Shown here: one piece after another, positions 53,738 to 62,457 of the stretch | Layout of the letters: every line of letters starts with the position of its first letter | How positions within the stretch are numbered: position 1 is the stretch's first letter | Origin: Streptomyces griseofuscus | Lineage (GTDB): Bacteria; Actinomycetota; Actinomycetes; Streptomycetales; Streptomycetaceae | Length of the DNA stretch: 64,000 nucleotides | Direction of reading: 5' to 3' | Assembly (NCBI RefSeq): GCF_014673495.1 | Contig: NZ_CP051006.1 | Coordinates: 8,369,001-8,433,000, forward strand | Notes under the pieces: model-generated | Database searches by the model: none | The model's input: only the letters and a program-made list of their open reading frames with translations | What the model was told of the DNA's origin: nothing | Translations under genes and position numbers: made by a program

Positions 53738-54388
53738 ATGATGAACACCCGTATCCGCCGTACCACCGGTCTCCTCGCCGCCGCCGCCGTGCTGCCCCTG
53801 GTCCTGACCGCCTGTTCCGGCAGCGGCAGTGACTCGGGCAAGTCCGACTCCTCCGACAAGGCGTCGGCGTCGGCCTCGGCGAGCGCGGGCGGCGGCGAGA
53901 TGAGCGGCATGGACCAGCCCTTCGGCCCGGCCTGTTCGTCCGTGCCGAAGAACGGCGCCGGCTCCTTCAACGGCATGGCCAAGGACCCGGTGGCCACCGC
54001 CGCCTCCAACAACCCGGCCCTGTCCACGCTGGTGACCGCGGTGAAGAAGGCCGGTCTGGTCGACACCCTGAACAACGCCCAGAACATCACCGTGTTCGCG
54101 CCCACCAACGACGCCTTCGCCAAGATCCCGAAGGCCACCCTGGACAAGGTCCTCAACGACAAGGCCCAGCTGACGAAGATCCTCACCTACCACGTCGTCG
54201 GCCAGAAGCTCACGCCGAAGGACCTGGCGAACGGCTCCTTCGCCACGCTGGAGAAGTCGAAGCTGATGACCTCCGGCTCCGGCGAGTCCTACACGGTCAA
54301 CGACTCCGCCAAGGTCGTCTGCGGCAACGTCAGGACCGCCAACGCCAATGTCTACATCATCGACACCGTCCTGATGCCCAAGAGCTGA
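53738..54388 (+). CDS. Fasciclin (FAS1) domain lipoprotein, MPT70/MPT83-like
   Basis: 216 residues. The signal GLLAAAAVLPLVLTAC has a lipobox (LTAC), then a Ser/Asp-rich linker. The FAS1 domain occupies about residues 85-215: NPALSTLVTAVKKAGLVDTL, ITVFAPTNDAFAKIP, LTYHVVGQKLTP and NANVYIIDTVLMP. In mycobacteria the homologues MPT70 and MPT83 are chief members of the SigK regulon, and a SigK/RskA pair lies 6.5 kb downstream. AGGAG precedes the ATG. It is a surface adhesin-like protein of unknown ligand. Confidence 0.92.
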   Translation: MMNTRIRRTTGLLAAAAVLPLVLTACSGSGSDSGKSDSSDKASASASASAGGGEMSGMDQPFGPACSSVPKNGAGSFNGMAKDPVATAASNNPALSTLVTAVKKAGLVDTLNNAQNITVFAPTNDAFAKIPKATLDKVLNDKAQLTKILTYHVVGQKLTPKDLANGSFATLEKSKLMTSGSGESYTVNDSAKVVCGNVRTANANVYIIDTVLMPKS

Positions 54389-54403
54389 CACCACCGCGGG
54401 CCG

Positions 54404-54458
54404 AGGACGCGCGCCCGCCAGGTCGCCTCGACGGGAGCGACCTGCCGCCGCGCGTCCT
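54404..54458 (+). terminator. Compound hairpin after the fasciclin gene
   Basis: An outer stem, AGGACGCGCG (54404-54413) with 54449-54458, and an inner stem, CAGGTCGC (54419-54426) with 54437-54444, form a long stable hairpin 16 nt after the stop codon. Confidence 0.75.
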
Positions 54459-54592
54459 TGCACCAGGGCACCCGCCGCTCGCCCGACCGGCCGGGCGCGG
54501 CCGGTGCCCTGCTCCCGGGCCGGTGCGCGAGCGGCGACGCCCGCGCACCGGCCCCGAGGAGTTCCTCATCCGTACGGGAGGCAGACGACACC

Positions 54593-55906
54593 ATGGAACG
54601 ACCGTCCCACGCGACGCCGCGCGAGCCGTCAGCCGACGCCAGAAGTCCGCGCCGTACGGCCGTCATCGGCAGCGGGGTGGCGGGGCTGACTGCCGCGCTC
54701 ATCCTGGCCCGCGCCCACCACGTCACCCTCTACGAGGCCGACGGCCGACTGGGCGGCCACGCCCACACGCACGACCTGACCGCGCCGGACGGGCGCGCGC
54801 ACCGCGTCGACTCCGGTTTCATCGTGCACAACCAGCGCACCTATCCGAACCTGCTCCGCCTCTTCTCCGAACTCGGCGTCATCACACAGGAGTCGGAGAT
54901 GAGCATGTCGGTGCGGTGCGAGGGCTGCGGACTGGAGTACGCCGGTGCCCGCGGCCCCCGCGGACTGCTCGCCCAGCCGCGCAACGCCCTGCGCCTGCCG
55001 TACCTGCGGATGCTGGCCGAGGTGCCGCGCTTCCACCGGGCCGCCCGCGCCCTGCTTGCTCGGGACGCCGCCGACGACACGCTCACCCTCGGCGAGTTCC
55101 TCGACGCGGCGCGCTTCTCGCCGTACTTCCGGGCCCACTTCATGACGCCGGTGGTGTCCGCCGTGTGGTCCTGCGACGCGGAGGCCGCCCTGCGCTACCC
55201 GGCGGCCTACCTGTTCCGGTTCCTCGCCCACCACGGCATGCTCTCGGTGAGCGGGTCACCGGTGTGGCGGACCGTCACGGGCGGCTCCGGCAGGTACGTC
55301 GAACGGATCGCCGCCGCACTGCACGAGGTCCGCGCCGGCACCCCCGTACGGTCCGTGCTCCGGCACGCCGACGGCGTGGACGTGACCGCGGCGGACGGGA
55401 GTACCGCCGCCTACGACCACCTTGTCGTCGCCACCCATCCCGAGCAGGCGCTACGGCTCCTCGGGGACGCTACTCCGGCAGAGAAGGACGTCCTCGGCGC
55501 CTTCCGCTACTCCCGCAACTCCACCCTGCTGCACACCGACACCTCCCTACTCCCGCGGTCGAGCGGGGCCCGCGCCTCCTGGAACTACCTGATGCCCGAC
55601 TGCAGGGCCGGCGCCGACCGGGTGCGGGTGAGCTACGACATGAACCGGCTTCAGCGACTCGACGCTCCGCGGACGTATGTCGTCACCCTCGGCGGCCAGG
55701 ACCGGGTCGACCCCGCCCAGGTGCTGGCCCGTATGACCTACGAACACCCGGTGTACACCCCCGAGTCGGTCGCCGCCCAGCACCGGCTGCCCGAACTGAA
55801 CACGGCCGTCACCGCGTTCGCGGGCGCCTACCACGGCTGGGGGTTCCACGAGGACGGCTGCCGTTCGGGCGTCGAGGCGGCCGCCGCGCTGGGGGTGAGG
55901 TGGTGA
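54593..55906 (+). CDS. FAD-dependent amine-oxidase-like oxidoreductase (Rv0449c type)
   Basis: 437 residues. The dinucleotide fold AVIGSGVAGLTAALILAR stands at residues 23-40, followed by LYEADGRLGGHAHTH, typical of NAD(P)-binding Rossmann-like amine oxidases. The C-terminus GAYHGWGFHEDGCRSGVEAA closes the FAD site. ATG follows GGGAGG. It is the first gene of a coupled five-gene operon in the same order as Rv0449c-Rv0446c of Mycobacterium tuberculosis. It probably carries out a desaturation, reduction or oxidation on a fatty-acyl chain with the linked methyltransferases. Confidence 0.88.
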   Translation: MERPSHATPREPSADARSPRRTAVIGSGVAGLTAALILARAHHVTLYEADGRLGGHAHTHDLTAPDGRAHRVDSGFIVHNQRTYPNLLRLFSELGVITQESEMSMSVRCEGCGLEYAGARGPRGLLAQPRNALRLPYLRMLAEVPRFHRAARALLARDAADDTLTLGEFLDAARFSPYFRAHFMTPVVSAVWSCDAEAALRYPAAYLFRFLAHHGMLSVSGSPVWRTVTGGSGRYVERIAAALHEVRAGTPVRSVLRHADGVDVTAADGSTAAYDHLVVATHPEQALRLLGDATPAEKDVLGAFRYSRNSTLLHTDTSLLPRSSGARASWNYLMPDCRAGADRVRVSYDMNRLQRLDAPRTYVVTLGGQDRVDPAQVLARMTYEHPVYTPESVAAQHRLPELNTAVTAFAGAYHGWGFHEDGCRSGVEAAAALGVRW

Positions 55907-56649
55907 CCGCTCCGTCCGCCGGGCCACCGGCGGCCCTGTACCCGTGCGTGATCATCCACCGGCGCCGCGCACCACAGCGCTACGCCCTACGGCACCGCAC
56001 CTATCTGTGGCTGGTCGACCTGGACCACCTTCCCGAACTGCCGCGCCCGCTGGGACTGTTGGCTCACTTCAGCGCCCGTGACCACTTCACGGGACGGGCT
56101 CCGTCGATCAGGGCCGCGCTCGACGGCTTCCTGGACCAGCACGGCATCGACCCGCGTGGCTGCCGGGTGCTGATGCTCGCGCACGCCCGGATCCTCGGCC
56201 ATGTCTTCAACCCGCTCACCCTGTACTGGTGCTACGCCCCCGACGGCACTGTGCGCTGCGTGGTGGCCGAGGTCCACAACACCTACGGCGGTCGCCACGC
56301 CTACCTGCTGCACTCCGACGCGACCGGAACCGCCTCCGTCGCCAAGGACTTCTACGTGTCGCCCTTCCATCCGATCGACGGCCACTACGAGATGCGGGTC
56401 CCGCCCCCCGGCGAGCTCCTGCATCTGTCGATACGGCTGCACCGGCCCGGCAGCCCGCCCTTCACGGCCGCGGTCCGCGGCACCCGCCGTGCGGCGACGG
56501 TGCCGGAACTGCTCCGCCTGTCCCTGCGCCACCCCTGGTCGACGCTCGCGGTGTCGGCCGCCATCCGCTTCCACGGTATCCGCCTGTTCCTGCGCGGCCT
56601 GCCGGTGCAGCCGCGCCCGGGCCGCCGTACCCCGGAGAGTGTGTCATGA
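55903..56649 (+). CDS. DUF1365 family protein (Rv0448c type)
   Basis: 248 residues. The typical start is LYPCVIIHRRRAPQRYALRHRTYLWLVDLDHLPELP, with LGHVFNPLTLYWCY and EVHNTYGGRHAYLL following. GTG at 55903 overlaps the stop of the oxidoreductase gene (GTGA), so translation is coupled. The family almost always lies between the FAD enzyme and the cyclopropane-synthase-type gene. Role unknown; probably a lipid-binding or accessory subunit. Confidence 0.88.
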   Translation: MTAPSAGPPAALYPCVIIHRRRAPQRYALRHRTYLWLVDLDHLPELPRPLGLLAHFSARDHFTGRAPSIRAALDGFLDQHGIDPRGCRVLMLAHARILGHVFNPLTLYWCYAPDGTVRCVVAEVHNTYGGRHAYLLHSDATGTASVAKDFYVSPFHPIDGHYEMRVPPPGELLHLSIRLHRPGSPPFTAAVRGTRRAATVPELLRLSLRHPWSTLAVSAAIRFHGIRLFLRGLPVQPRPGRRTPESVS

Positions 56650-57932
56650 CCACGGTCGAAGACCGCCCCGCCGCCCGCCACCGAGCGAACGGCCCCCGAA
56701 CCGCCCCCGTCGACGCCGACCGCTGGCCCGACGTGGCCGCCGTACCGCGGGCGTCCTGGCCAATGCGGGCCGTCACCGCGGCCGTACTGGAACGCGCCCT
56801 GCGGCAACTGCCCCTGTGCGTACGGTTCGCCGACGGCACCACCCTCGGCCTGGGCGGACCACTGATAGCGGTGCACGACCACCGGGCGTTCCACTCCCGC
56901 GTCGGCACCGGCGGGCTCATCGGCTTCGGCGAGTCCTACATGGCGGGGGAGTGGGACGCCCCGGACCTGGTCGGCGCGCTCACCGTCCTCGCCGCCCACG
57001 CGGCCGACCTGGTCCCGCCCGGACTACAGCGGCTGCGGGGCCTGTGGACGCAGCGCCAGCCGCACACGCAGCGCAACACCCCGGACGGGTCGCGGACCAA
57101 CATCAGCCGTCACTACGACCTCTCCAACGACCTGTTCGCACTGTTCCTGGACGAGACGCTCAGCTATTCCTCCGCCGTCTTCCGCGGCTTCCCCGCCGAC
57201 CGCTCGCTGCTGGCCGCGGCCCAGCAGCGCAAGGTCGACCGGCTGCTGGACCTGGCCGAGGTGCGCGAGGGCACCCGGCTGCTGGAGATCGGCACCGGCT
57301 GGGGCGAACTGGCACTGCGCGCCGCCGCCCGGGGCGCGCACGTCACCTCGCTCACCCTGTCGACGGAACAGCGGGAGCTGGCGCTGGCACGGGTACGCGA
57401 GGCCGGGTACGAGGACCGCGTCTCGATCGAACTGTGCGACTACCGCGAGGCACACGGCACCTACGACGCGGTCGTCAGCGTGGAGATGATCGAGGCCGTC
57501 GGCGCGGAGTTCTGGCCCGTCTACTTCCAAACCCTCGACGAGCGCCTGGCGCCCGGCGGCCGGCTGGCCCTCCAGGCGATCACCATGCCGCACGAGCGGA
57601 TGCTGGCCAGCCGCGGCACCCACACCTGGATCCAGAAGTACGTCTTCCCCGGCGGCCTCATCCCCTCGACGACGGCCGTCGAGGAGGCGGTTCGCGACCA
57701 CACCGGTCTCGCGCCGGCCGCCAGGGACGGCTTCGGCGCGCACTACGCCGAGACCCTGCGCCTGTGGCGGGAGCGGTTCACGGACCGCGCCGACGACGTC
57801 GACGCGCTCGGCTTCGACGAGACCTTCCGCCGCTTGTGGACCTTCTACCTGGCCTATTCCGAGGCGGGTTTCCGCTCCGGATACCTCGATGTCCAGCAGT
57901 ACCTGTTCACGAAGGAGGACCCGGTCCGATGA
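56646..57932 (+). CDS. Cyclopropane-fatty-acid-synthase-type methyltransferase (UfaA1-like), first copy
   Basis: 428 residues. An N-terminal acyl-binding region contains GLIGFGESYMAGEWD. ISRHYDLSNDLFALFLDETLSYS precedes SAM motif I LLEIGTGWGELALRAAA (about residues 213-229). SVEMIEAVG and FIxxY-like WIQKYVFPGG are class-typical. The enzyme transfers a methylene or methyl group from SAM to an unsaturated acyl chain; the mycobacterial homologue in this place, UfaA1, is linked to cyclopropane or 10-methyl fatty acids. ATG overlaps the previous stop (ATGA). Confidence 0.9.
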   Translation: MTTVEDRPAARHRANGPRTAPVDADRWPDVAAVPRASWPMRAVTAAVLERALRQLPLCVRFADGTTLGLGGPLIAVHDHRAFHSRVGTGGLIGFGESYMAGEWDAPDLVGALTVLAAHAADLVPPGLQRLRGLWTQRQPHTQRNTPDGSRTNISRHYDLSNDLFALFLDETLSYSSAVFRGFPADRSLLAAAQQRKVDRLLDLAEVREGTRLLEIGTGWGELALRAAARGAHVTSLTLSTEQRELALARVREAGYEDRVSIELCDYREAHGTYDAVVSVEMIEAVGAEFWPVYFQTLDERLAPGGRLALQAITMPHERMLASRGTHTWIQKYVFPGGLIPSTTAVEEAVRDHTGLAPAARDGFGAHYAETLRLWRERFTDRADDVDALGFDETFRRLWTFYLAYSEAGFRSGYLDVQQYLFTKEDPVR

Positions 57933-59245
57933 CCACCACGCGTACCCCGGTCCGCACCGGGGCCGCGCAGCGGCTCGCCGCCCTCGCCGAGGACGCGCTC
58001 GGCGGCCCGCTGCCCGTACGGCTGCGCGCCTGGGACGGCAGCGAGACCGGCCCGGTGGACGCCCCCGTGGTCGTCGTGCGCTCACCGCGCGCGCTGCGTC
58101 GCCTGCTGTGGCAGCCCGGTGAACTCGGCCTCGCCCAGGCGTACGTCACCGGCGAACTCGACGTGGAGGGCGACCTGGCCCAGGGCCTTCGCGCCCTGTG
58201 GACCGCCGCACGGGAGCGGGGCCTGCATCCGCCGAGGCTCTCGCCGGCCGACCGGGCCCGCATCATCGGCAAGGGCCTGCGCCTCGGCGCCCTCGGCCCG
58301 CGCCCGCCCGCCCCCGCCACCCAGGCACGGCTGCGCGGCGGCCTGCACAGCAAGGCCCGGGACCGGGCGGCGATCAGCCACCACTACGACCTGTCCAACG
58401 ACTTCTACCGCCTGCTGCTCGACGACACCATGGCCTACTCCTGCGGCTACTGGCCCGAAGCGGACTCCGAGGCAGACCCGGCCGGCGCACAGCGTGCCAA
58501 GCTGGAGCTGGTCTGCCGCAAGCTCGGCCTCGTCCCCGGCGGCCGCCTGCTCGACATCGGCTGCGGCTGGGGCTCGCTGTCCCTGTACGCGGCCGAAGTG
58601 CACAAGGCACAGGTCACCGCCGTCACCCTGGCCCGGGAACAAGCCGCGTACGTGCGCGAACAGGTGCGGGAGCGACGGCTCGGGCACCGGGTCGAGGTGG
58701 TGTGCCAGGACTACCGGGACATCACCCGCTCCGCCTACGACGCCGTCGCCGCCATCGAGATGGGCGAGCACGTCGGCGACGACGAATACCCCGCGTTCGC
58801 CGCCACCCTGCACCGGTTGGTCCGCCCGCGCGGGCGCGTACTGGTCCAGCAGATGTCCCGGGGCACGCGCGCACCCGGGGGTGGCGCGTTCATCGAGGCG
58901 TACATCGCCCCCGACATGCACATGCGGCCGATCGGCGAGACCGTCGGGCTCCTGGAGACGGCCGGGCTGGAAGTCCGGTCGGTGGAGTCGCTGCGCGAGC
59001 ACTACGTGCGCACCATCGACGCCTGGCACCGCACGCTGGAAGAGCGCCGGCAGGACGTCGTACGCCTGGTCGGCGAGGAGACGGCCCGCGTGTGGCGGCT
59101 GTACCTGGTCGGCGGGTCCCTTGCCTTCCGGGAGCGCCGGATGGGCGTGGACCAGATCCTGTGCGTCCGGCCCACCATCGACGGCGACAGCGGTCTGACG
59201 GCCGCCGAGACGGCCGGATGGTACCGGAACCTGGGGTCGGCATGA
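57929..59245 (+). CDS. Cyclopropane-fatty-acid-synthase-type methyltransferase, second copy
   Basis: 438 residues. ISHHYDLSNDFYRLLLDDTMAYSCGYW precedes SAM motif I LLDIGCGWGSLSLYAA (about residues 208-223), with AAIEMGEHVGDDEYPAF following. It differs clearly from the first copy (DIGCGWGS against EIGTGWGE, and another C-terminus), so the two likely act on different positions or steps. ATG overlaps the previous stop (ATGA). M. tuberculosis has one such gene in its version of this locus, as far as I recall. Confidence 0.9.
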   Translation: MTTTRTPVRTGAAQRLAALAEDALGGPLPVRLRAWDGSETGPVDAPVVVVRSPRALRRLLWQPGELGLAQAYVTGELDVEGDLAQGLRALWTAARERGLHPPRLSPADRARIIGKGLRLGALGPRPPAPATQARLRGGLHSKARDRAAISHHYDLSNDFYRLLLDDTMAYSCGYWPEADSEADPAGAQRAKLELVCRKLGLVPGGRLLDIGCGWGSLSLYAAEVHKAQVTAVTLAREQAAYVREQVRERRLGHRVEVVCQDYRDITRSAYDAVAAIEMGEHVGDDEYPAFAATLHRLVRPRGRVLVQQMSRGTRAPGGGAFIEAYIAPDMHMRPIGETVGLLETAGLEVRSVESLREHYVRTIDAWHRTLEERRQDVVRLVGEETARVWRLYLVGGSLAFRERRMGVDQILCVRPTIDGDSGLTAAETAGWYRNLGSA

Positions 59246-60051
59246 GCGCGTTTCCGTGGGGCGCCTTCGCGGTGAATCTCGGCTGGGCGGCGGCCTGCGC
59301 CCTGGTGGTCCTGTTCGCCACCTTCCTGCTCGCCCTGCGCAAGGGCGTGCACCGGATTGTCGACAGCGCGTGGGGAGCCGCCTTCGCCGCGCTCGCCCTG
59401 CTGACCTACGGCCTGTCGGCGGGCACCGGCGACGGGGCTCGGCGCGCGCTCGTCGTGCTGCTGACGGTCCTATGGGGGCTGCGGCTGGCGGTGCACATCG
59501 CGTACCGCGGCCGCGGGCACGGCGAGGACCCCCGTTACGAGGACCTGCTGTCACGCGCACCGGGCAGCCGCCCCCTGTACGCCCTGCGGACGATCTACCT
59601 GCTTCAGGCCGGGCTGGTCTGGCTGGTCTCGCTGCCGGTACAGGCGGCGGCGTACGCGCCCGGACCGCTGTCCGGTCCGGCCTGGGCCGGCACGGCGCTC
59701 TGGGCGCTCGGGATGTTCTTCGAGACCGTCGGGGACACGCAGTTGGCCCGGTTCAAGGCCGACCCGGCGAACCGGGGTCGGATCATGGACCAGGGGTTGT
59801 GGCGGCTGACCCGGCACCCGAACTACTTCGGGGACTTCTGCGTCTGGTGGGGGCTGTTCCTGGTCGCCTGCGACGGCGGAGCCGCCCCCGCCGCCGTGTC
59901 CGTCGTCTCGCCCCTGGTCATGAGCCTGCTGCTGATCAAGGGCAGCGGAAAGCGGCTGCTGGAGCGGCGCATGGGGGGCAGGCCGGGCTGGACCGAGTAC
60001 GCCGCGCGCACCAGCGGCTTCTTCCCACGGCCGCCCCGTCGGCGCCCTTGA
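59242..60051 (+). CDS. DUF1295 membrane protein, steroid-reductase-like (Rv0446c type)
   Basis: 269 residues with about six spans. The C-terminal signature RIMDQGLWRLTRHPNYFGDFCVWWGLFL (about residues 172-199) matches DUF1295 and isoprenylcysteine methyltransferase/steroid 5-alpha-reductase-like folds. ATG overlaps the previous stop (ATGA). It could reduce a methylene intermediate made by the preceding methyltransferases to a methyl branch; this is inference from fold and operon. Confidence 0.88.
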   Translation: MSAFPWGAFAVNLGWAAACALVVLFATFLLALRKGVHRIVDSAWGAAFAALALLTYGLSAGTGDGARRALVVLLTVLWGLRLAVHIAYRGRGHGEDPRYEDLLSRAPGSRPLYALRTIYLLQAGLVWLVSLPVQAAAYAPGPLSGPAWAGTALWALGMFFETVGDTQLARFKADPANRGRIMDQGLWRLTRHPNYFGDFCVWWGLFLVACDGGAAPAAVSVVSPLVMSLLLIKGSGKRLLERRMGGRPGWTEYAARTSGFFPRPPRRRP

Positions 60052-60081
60052 GCGAGGACACGGCCCCGACACCGGCGAACA

Positions 60082-60115
60082 GGTGCCGGGGGCCGCTTTC
60101 CTGACCCCCGGCACC
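60082..60115. terminator. 11-bp hairpin between convergent DUF1295 and anti-sigma genes
   Basis: GGTGCCGGGGG (60082-60092) pairs exactly with 60105-60115 around 12 nt. It can end both converging transcripts. Confidence 0.8.
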
Positions 60116-60144
60116 GTGCGCCGGCCGACGTACGCGTCGACGGT

Positions 60145-60894
60145 TCAGGACGGGATCTCCAGCAGGCCGATGGGCGCACTGGTCGGTCGGGGCGAGCCAC
60201 CGGCCGGCTCCACGGTGATCCCGACACCGGAGGCGCCGTCCACCCCGCCCCGCATCAGCACGGTCTGACTGGCGCGGTCAGGGTTCATGAGCCCGGCCGG
60301 ACGCATCTTTCCGTCGACGGCGAACCACAACTGGTAGACCTTGCCCCGGGGCGGCTCTGCCATGTTCGAGGTCACGAACACGGCCCGGTCGCGCCGGGCC
60401 GAGACCACCACGGTGCCCGTACCGCCCGCCACCCGCGCCGAACGTGTCTTCGCGTCCGGTGCGGCCAGCACCCCCGTGATCTCCTCCGCGTGCCGTTCGG
60501 CCGAGGCCGCCTGGTGCCGGGCGTCCTGGGCACGCTCGTACTGCCATGCGGCGGTTCCGCCGAACGCGGCCGCGACGGCCACACTGGCGGCCAGCGCCCA
60601 GCGAGTCAGCCGCCGTCCACGCCGTACGCCGCGGCGTACCCGTTCCGAGGGCGCGGTGCCGGGCGGCACCTGCCGTACGGAGGTGACGCGGGTGAGGACC
60701 TGCTCCCGCATGCCGGGGCGCGGGCGCACCGTGGCGGCCAGGGCCAGGCGTCCGGCGGTGGCCGTGAACTCCGCGACCTCCTGCGCGCAGGCGGGGCAGT
60801 CGGCCAGATGACGCTCGAAGGCGGCACGCTCCTCGTCCTCCAGCGCGTGCACCGCGTAGGCACCGGTCAGAGCGTGCGGATCGGTCGTGGTCAT
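60145..60894 (-). CDS. rskA: Anti-sigma factor RskA
   Basis: 249 residues. The N-terminal anti-sigma domain carries the zinc motif H-x3-C-x2-C (HLADCPAC, about residues 29-36). One membrane span lies near residues 100-115 (RWALAASVAVAAAFGGTAAW), and the outer C-terminal domain (YQLWFAVDGKMRPAGLM) is the RskA/DUF type. It should hold the sigma factor inactive at the membrane until cut by proteases. ATG overlaps the sigma gene stop (ATGA), so the two proteins are made in a fixed ratio. Confidence 0.9.
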   Translation of the reverse strand: MTTTDPHALTGAYAVHALEDEERAAFERHLADCPACAQEVAEFTATAGRLALAATVRPRPGMREQVLTRVTSVRQVPPGTAPSERVRRGVRRGRRLTRWALAASVAVAAAFGGTAAWQYERAQDARHQAASAERHAEEITGVLAAPDAKTRSARVAGGTGTVVVSARRDRAVFVTSNMAEPPRGKVYQLWFAVDGKMRPAGLMNPDRASQTVLMRGGVDGASGVGITVEPAGGSPRPTSAPIGLLEIPS

Positions 60895-61475
60895 GCCGTC
60901 ACCCCCAGGCAGTCCCGGAGCCGGATGAGCCCGTCGCGCAGGCGGGTCTTCACCGTGCCGAGCGGCAACGCGAGTGCTTCGGCGACCTCACGGTAGGTCA
61001 GGCCGCGGTAGTAGGCCAAGGTGACCGACTGACGCTGGAGTTCGGTCAGGGTGCGCAGACAGCGCCGCACCTGTTCCCGCTCCAGCCGGCTCTCGACCTG
61101 CTCGGTCACCTCGTCGTACGCGGGCTGATGGTCGAGCAGCGCGGCCCTGGTGTCACGGGCGGCTGCCGCCTCCACCGACCGGACCCGGTCCACGGCCCGC
61201 CGGTGGGCGAGGGTGAGGATCCAGTTGAGGGCACTGCCGCGCTCGGGCTGATAGCGAGGGGCCGTGCGCCACACCTCCACCAGCACGTCCTGCGCCACCT
61301 CCTCCGACTGCGCCCGATCGCGCAGAACCGCCCGGGCGACCCCGAGGACGGAGCCGGCGACGGTGTCATAGACCGCCGCGAAAGCCTCTTGGTCCCCCAG
61401 CGCCACCTCGTGCAGCAGGCGCTGCAGGTCGGGCTTCCTCGAGGGGTTGGTGCTGATATGTACTGGTTCTTTCAC
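60891..61475 (-). CDS. sigK: ECF sigma factor SigK
   Basis: 194 residues. Region 2 (FAAVYDTVAGSVLGVARAVL, AQSEEVAQDVLVEVWRTAPRY, TLAHRRAVDRVRS) and region 4 (LTELQRQSVTLAYYRGLTYREVAEALALPLGTVKTRLRDGL) are complete. GTG start with GGGAGAG upstream. Together with rskA and the neighbouring fasciclin and lipid genes it corresponds to the SigK locus of mycobacteria; it probably drives those operons. I could not find a convincing shared promoter motif by eye. Confidence 0.9.
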   Translation of the reverse strand: MKEPVHISTNPSRKPDLQRLLHEVALGDQEAFAAVYDTVAGSVLGVARAVLRDRAQSEEVAQDVLVEVWRTAPRYQPERGSALNWILTLAHRRAVDRVRSVEAAAARDTRAALLDHQPAYDEVTEQVESRLEREQVRRCLRTLTELQRQSVTLAYYRGLTYREVAEALALPLGTVKTRLRDGLIRLRDCLGVTA

Positions 61476-61608
61476 AGCGGCTCTCTCCCGTGGCCGTCGC
61501 AGAGCGGGTCATCATGTGTAATCCGGGGCCACGAGAGCTGCGGATTGCCCCGTGCGAAAGTGCATAGTCTGGCACTGGTCAGGCACCGGCACGCATCAGG
61601 AGAAGAGC

Positions 61609-62337
61609 ATGTCCGCACGTCTCAACGAATACGGTCAACCCGTCGGCGACCTCGTGCCCGACTGGACGGCGCGTCCCGCGCCCGCCCGGGTCGCCCTCGA
61701 GGGCCGCCTCTGCCGGGTGGAGCCCCTGGACGCGGACCGGCACGCCGACGACCTGTACGCCGCCTACTCCCTTGCGGAGGACGGTGCGGACTGGACGTAC
61801 ATGTCGGTCGGTCCTTTCGACACCCCCGCCGACTACCGCGCCTACGTGACCAGGGTGACCCAGGTGGACGACCCCCTTCCGTACGCGGTCGTCGACCTTC
61901 GCACCGGCAAGGCGGTGGGCACCCTCTCCCTGATGCGCCAGGATCCGTCCAACGGGGTCGTCGAGGTCGGCAGCGTGGCCTTCTCGCCTCTGCTGAAGGG
62001 GACTCCGGTGTCCACGGAGGCCCAGTTCCTGCTCATGTCCTACGTCTTCGACGAACTCGGCTACCGTCGCTACGAGTGGAAGTGCGACAGTCTCAACGCG
62101 CCCTCGCGGAAGGCGGCTCTACGGCTGGGCTTCACCTTCGAGGGGATCTTCCGCCGGGCCGTCGTCTACAAGGGGCGTAGTCGCGACACCGCGTGGTACT
62201 CCATCGTCGACTCCGAGTGGCCGCACGTCGGCAAGGCGTTGCGGGAGTGGCTCTCGCCCGACAACTTCGACACGGAAGGCCGACAGCAGCGGTCCCTGTC
62301 CGCCGTCCGCGCCGCCGACGAGAACCCGGGTCGCTGA
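61609..62337 (+). CDS. GNAT-family N-acetyltransferase (RimJ/RimL type)
   Basis: 242 residues with the GNAT_3 arrangement: LCRVEPLDADRHADDLYAAY, AVGTLSLMRQDPSNGVVEVGSV, and the acetyl-CoA region LGYRRYEWKCDSLNAPSRKAALRLGFTFEG. ATG at 61609 follows AGGAGAAG by about 4-6 nt; a longer start at 61552 would add 19 unlikely residues. It probably acetylates an amine of a small molecule or protein N-terminus. Confidence 0.87.
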   Translation: MSARLNEYGQPVGDLVPDWTARPAPARVALEGRLCRVEPLDADRHADDLYAAYSLAEDGADWTYMSVGPFDTPADYRAYVTRVTQVDDPLPYAVVDLRTGKAVGTLSLMRQDPSNGVVEVGSVAFSPLLKGTPVSTEAQFLLMSYVFDELGYRRYEWKCDSLNAPSRKAALRLGFTFEGIFRRAVVYKGRSRDTAWYSIVDSEWPHVGKALREWLSPDNFDTEGRQQRSLSAVRAADENPGR

Positions 62338-62457
62338 CGAACCGACAGGGCTTGCCGCACGTCCGGCGACAGTGGTGGTCGGTCCGGAGTCCCCATCAGA
62401 TTTCCGTAATGCGGTTAGATGCTTCCGTACAATGGATGATGCAGGCAAGGAGGTTCC

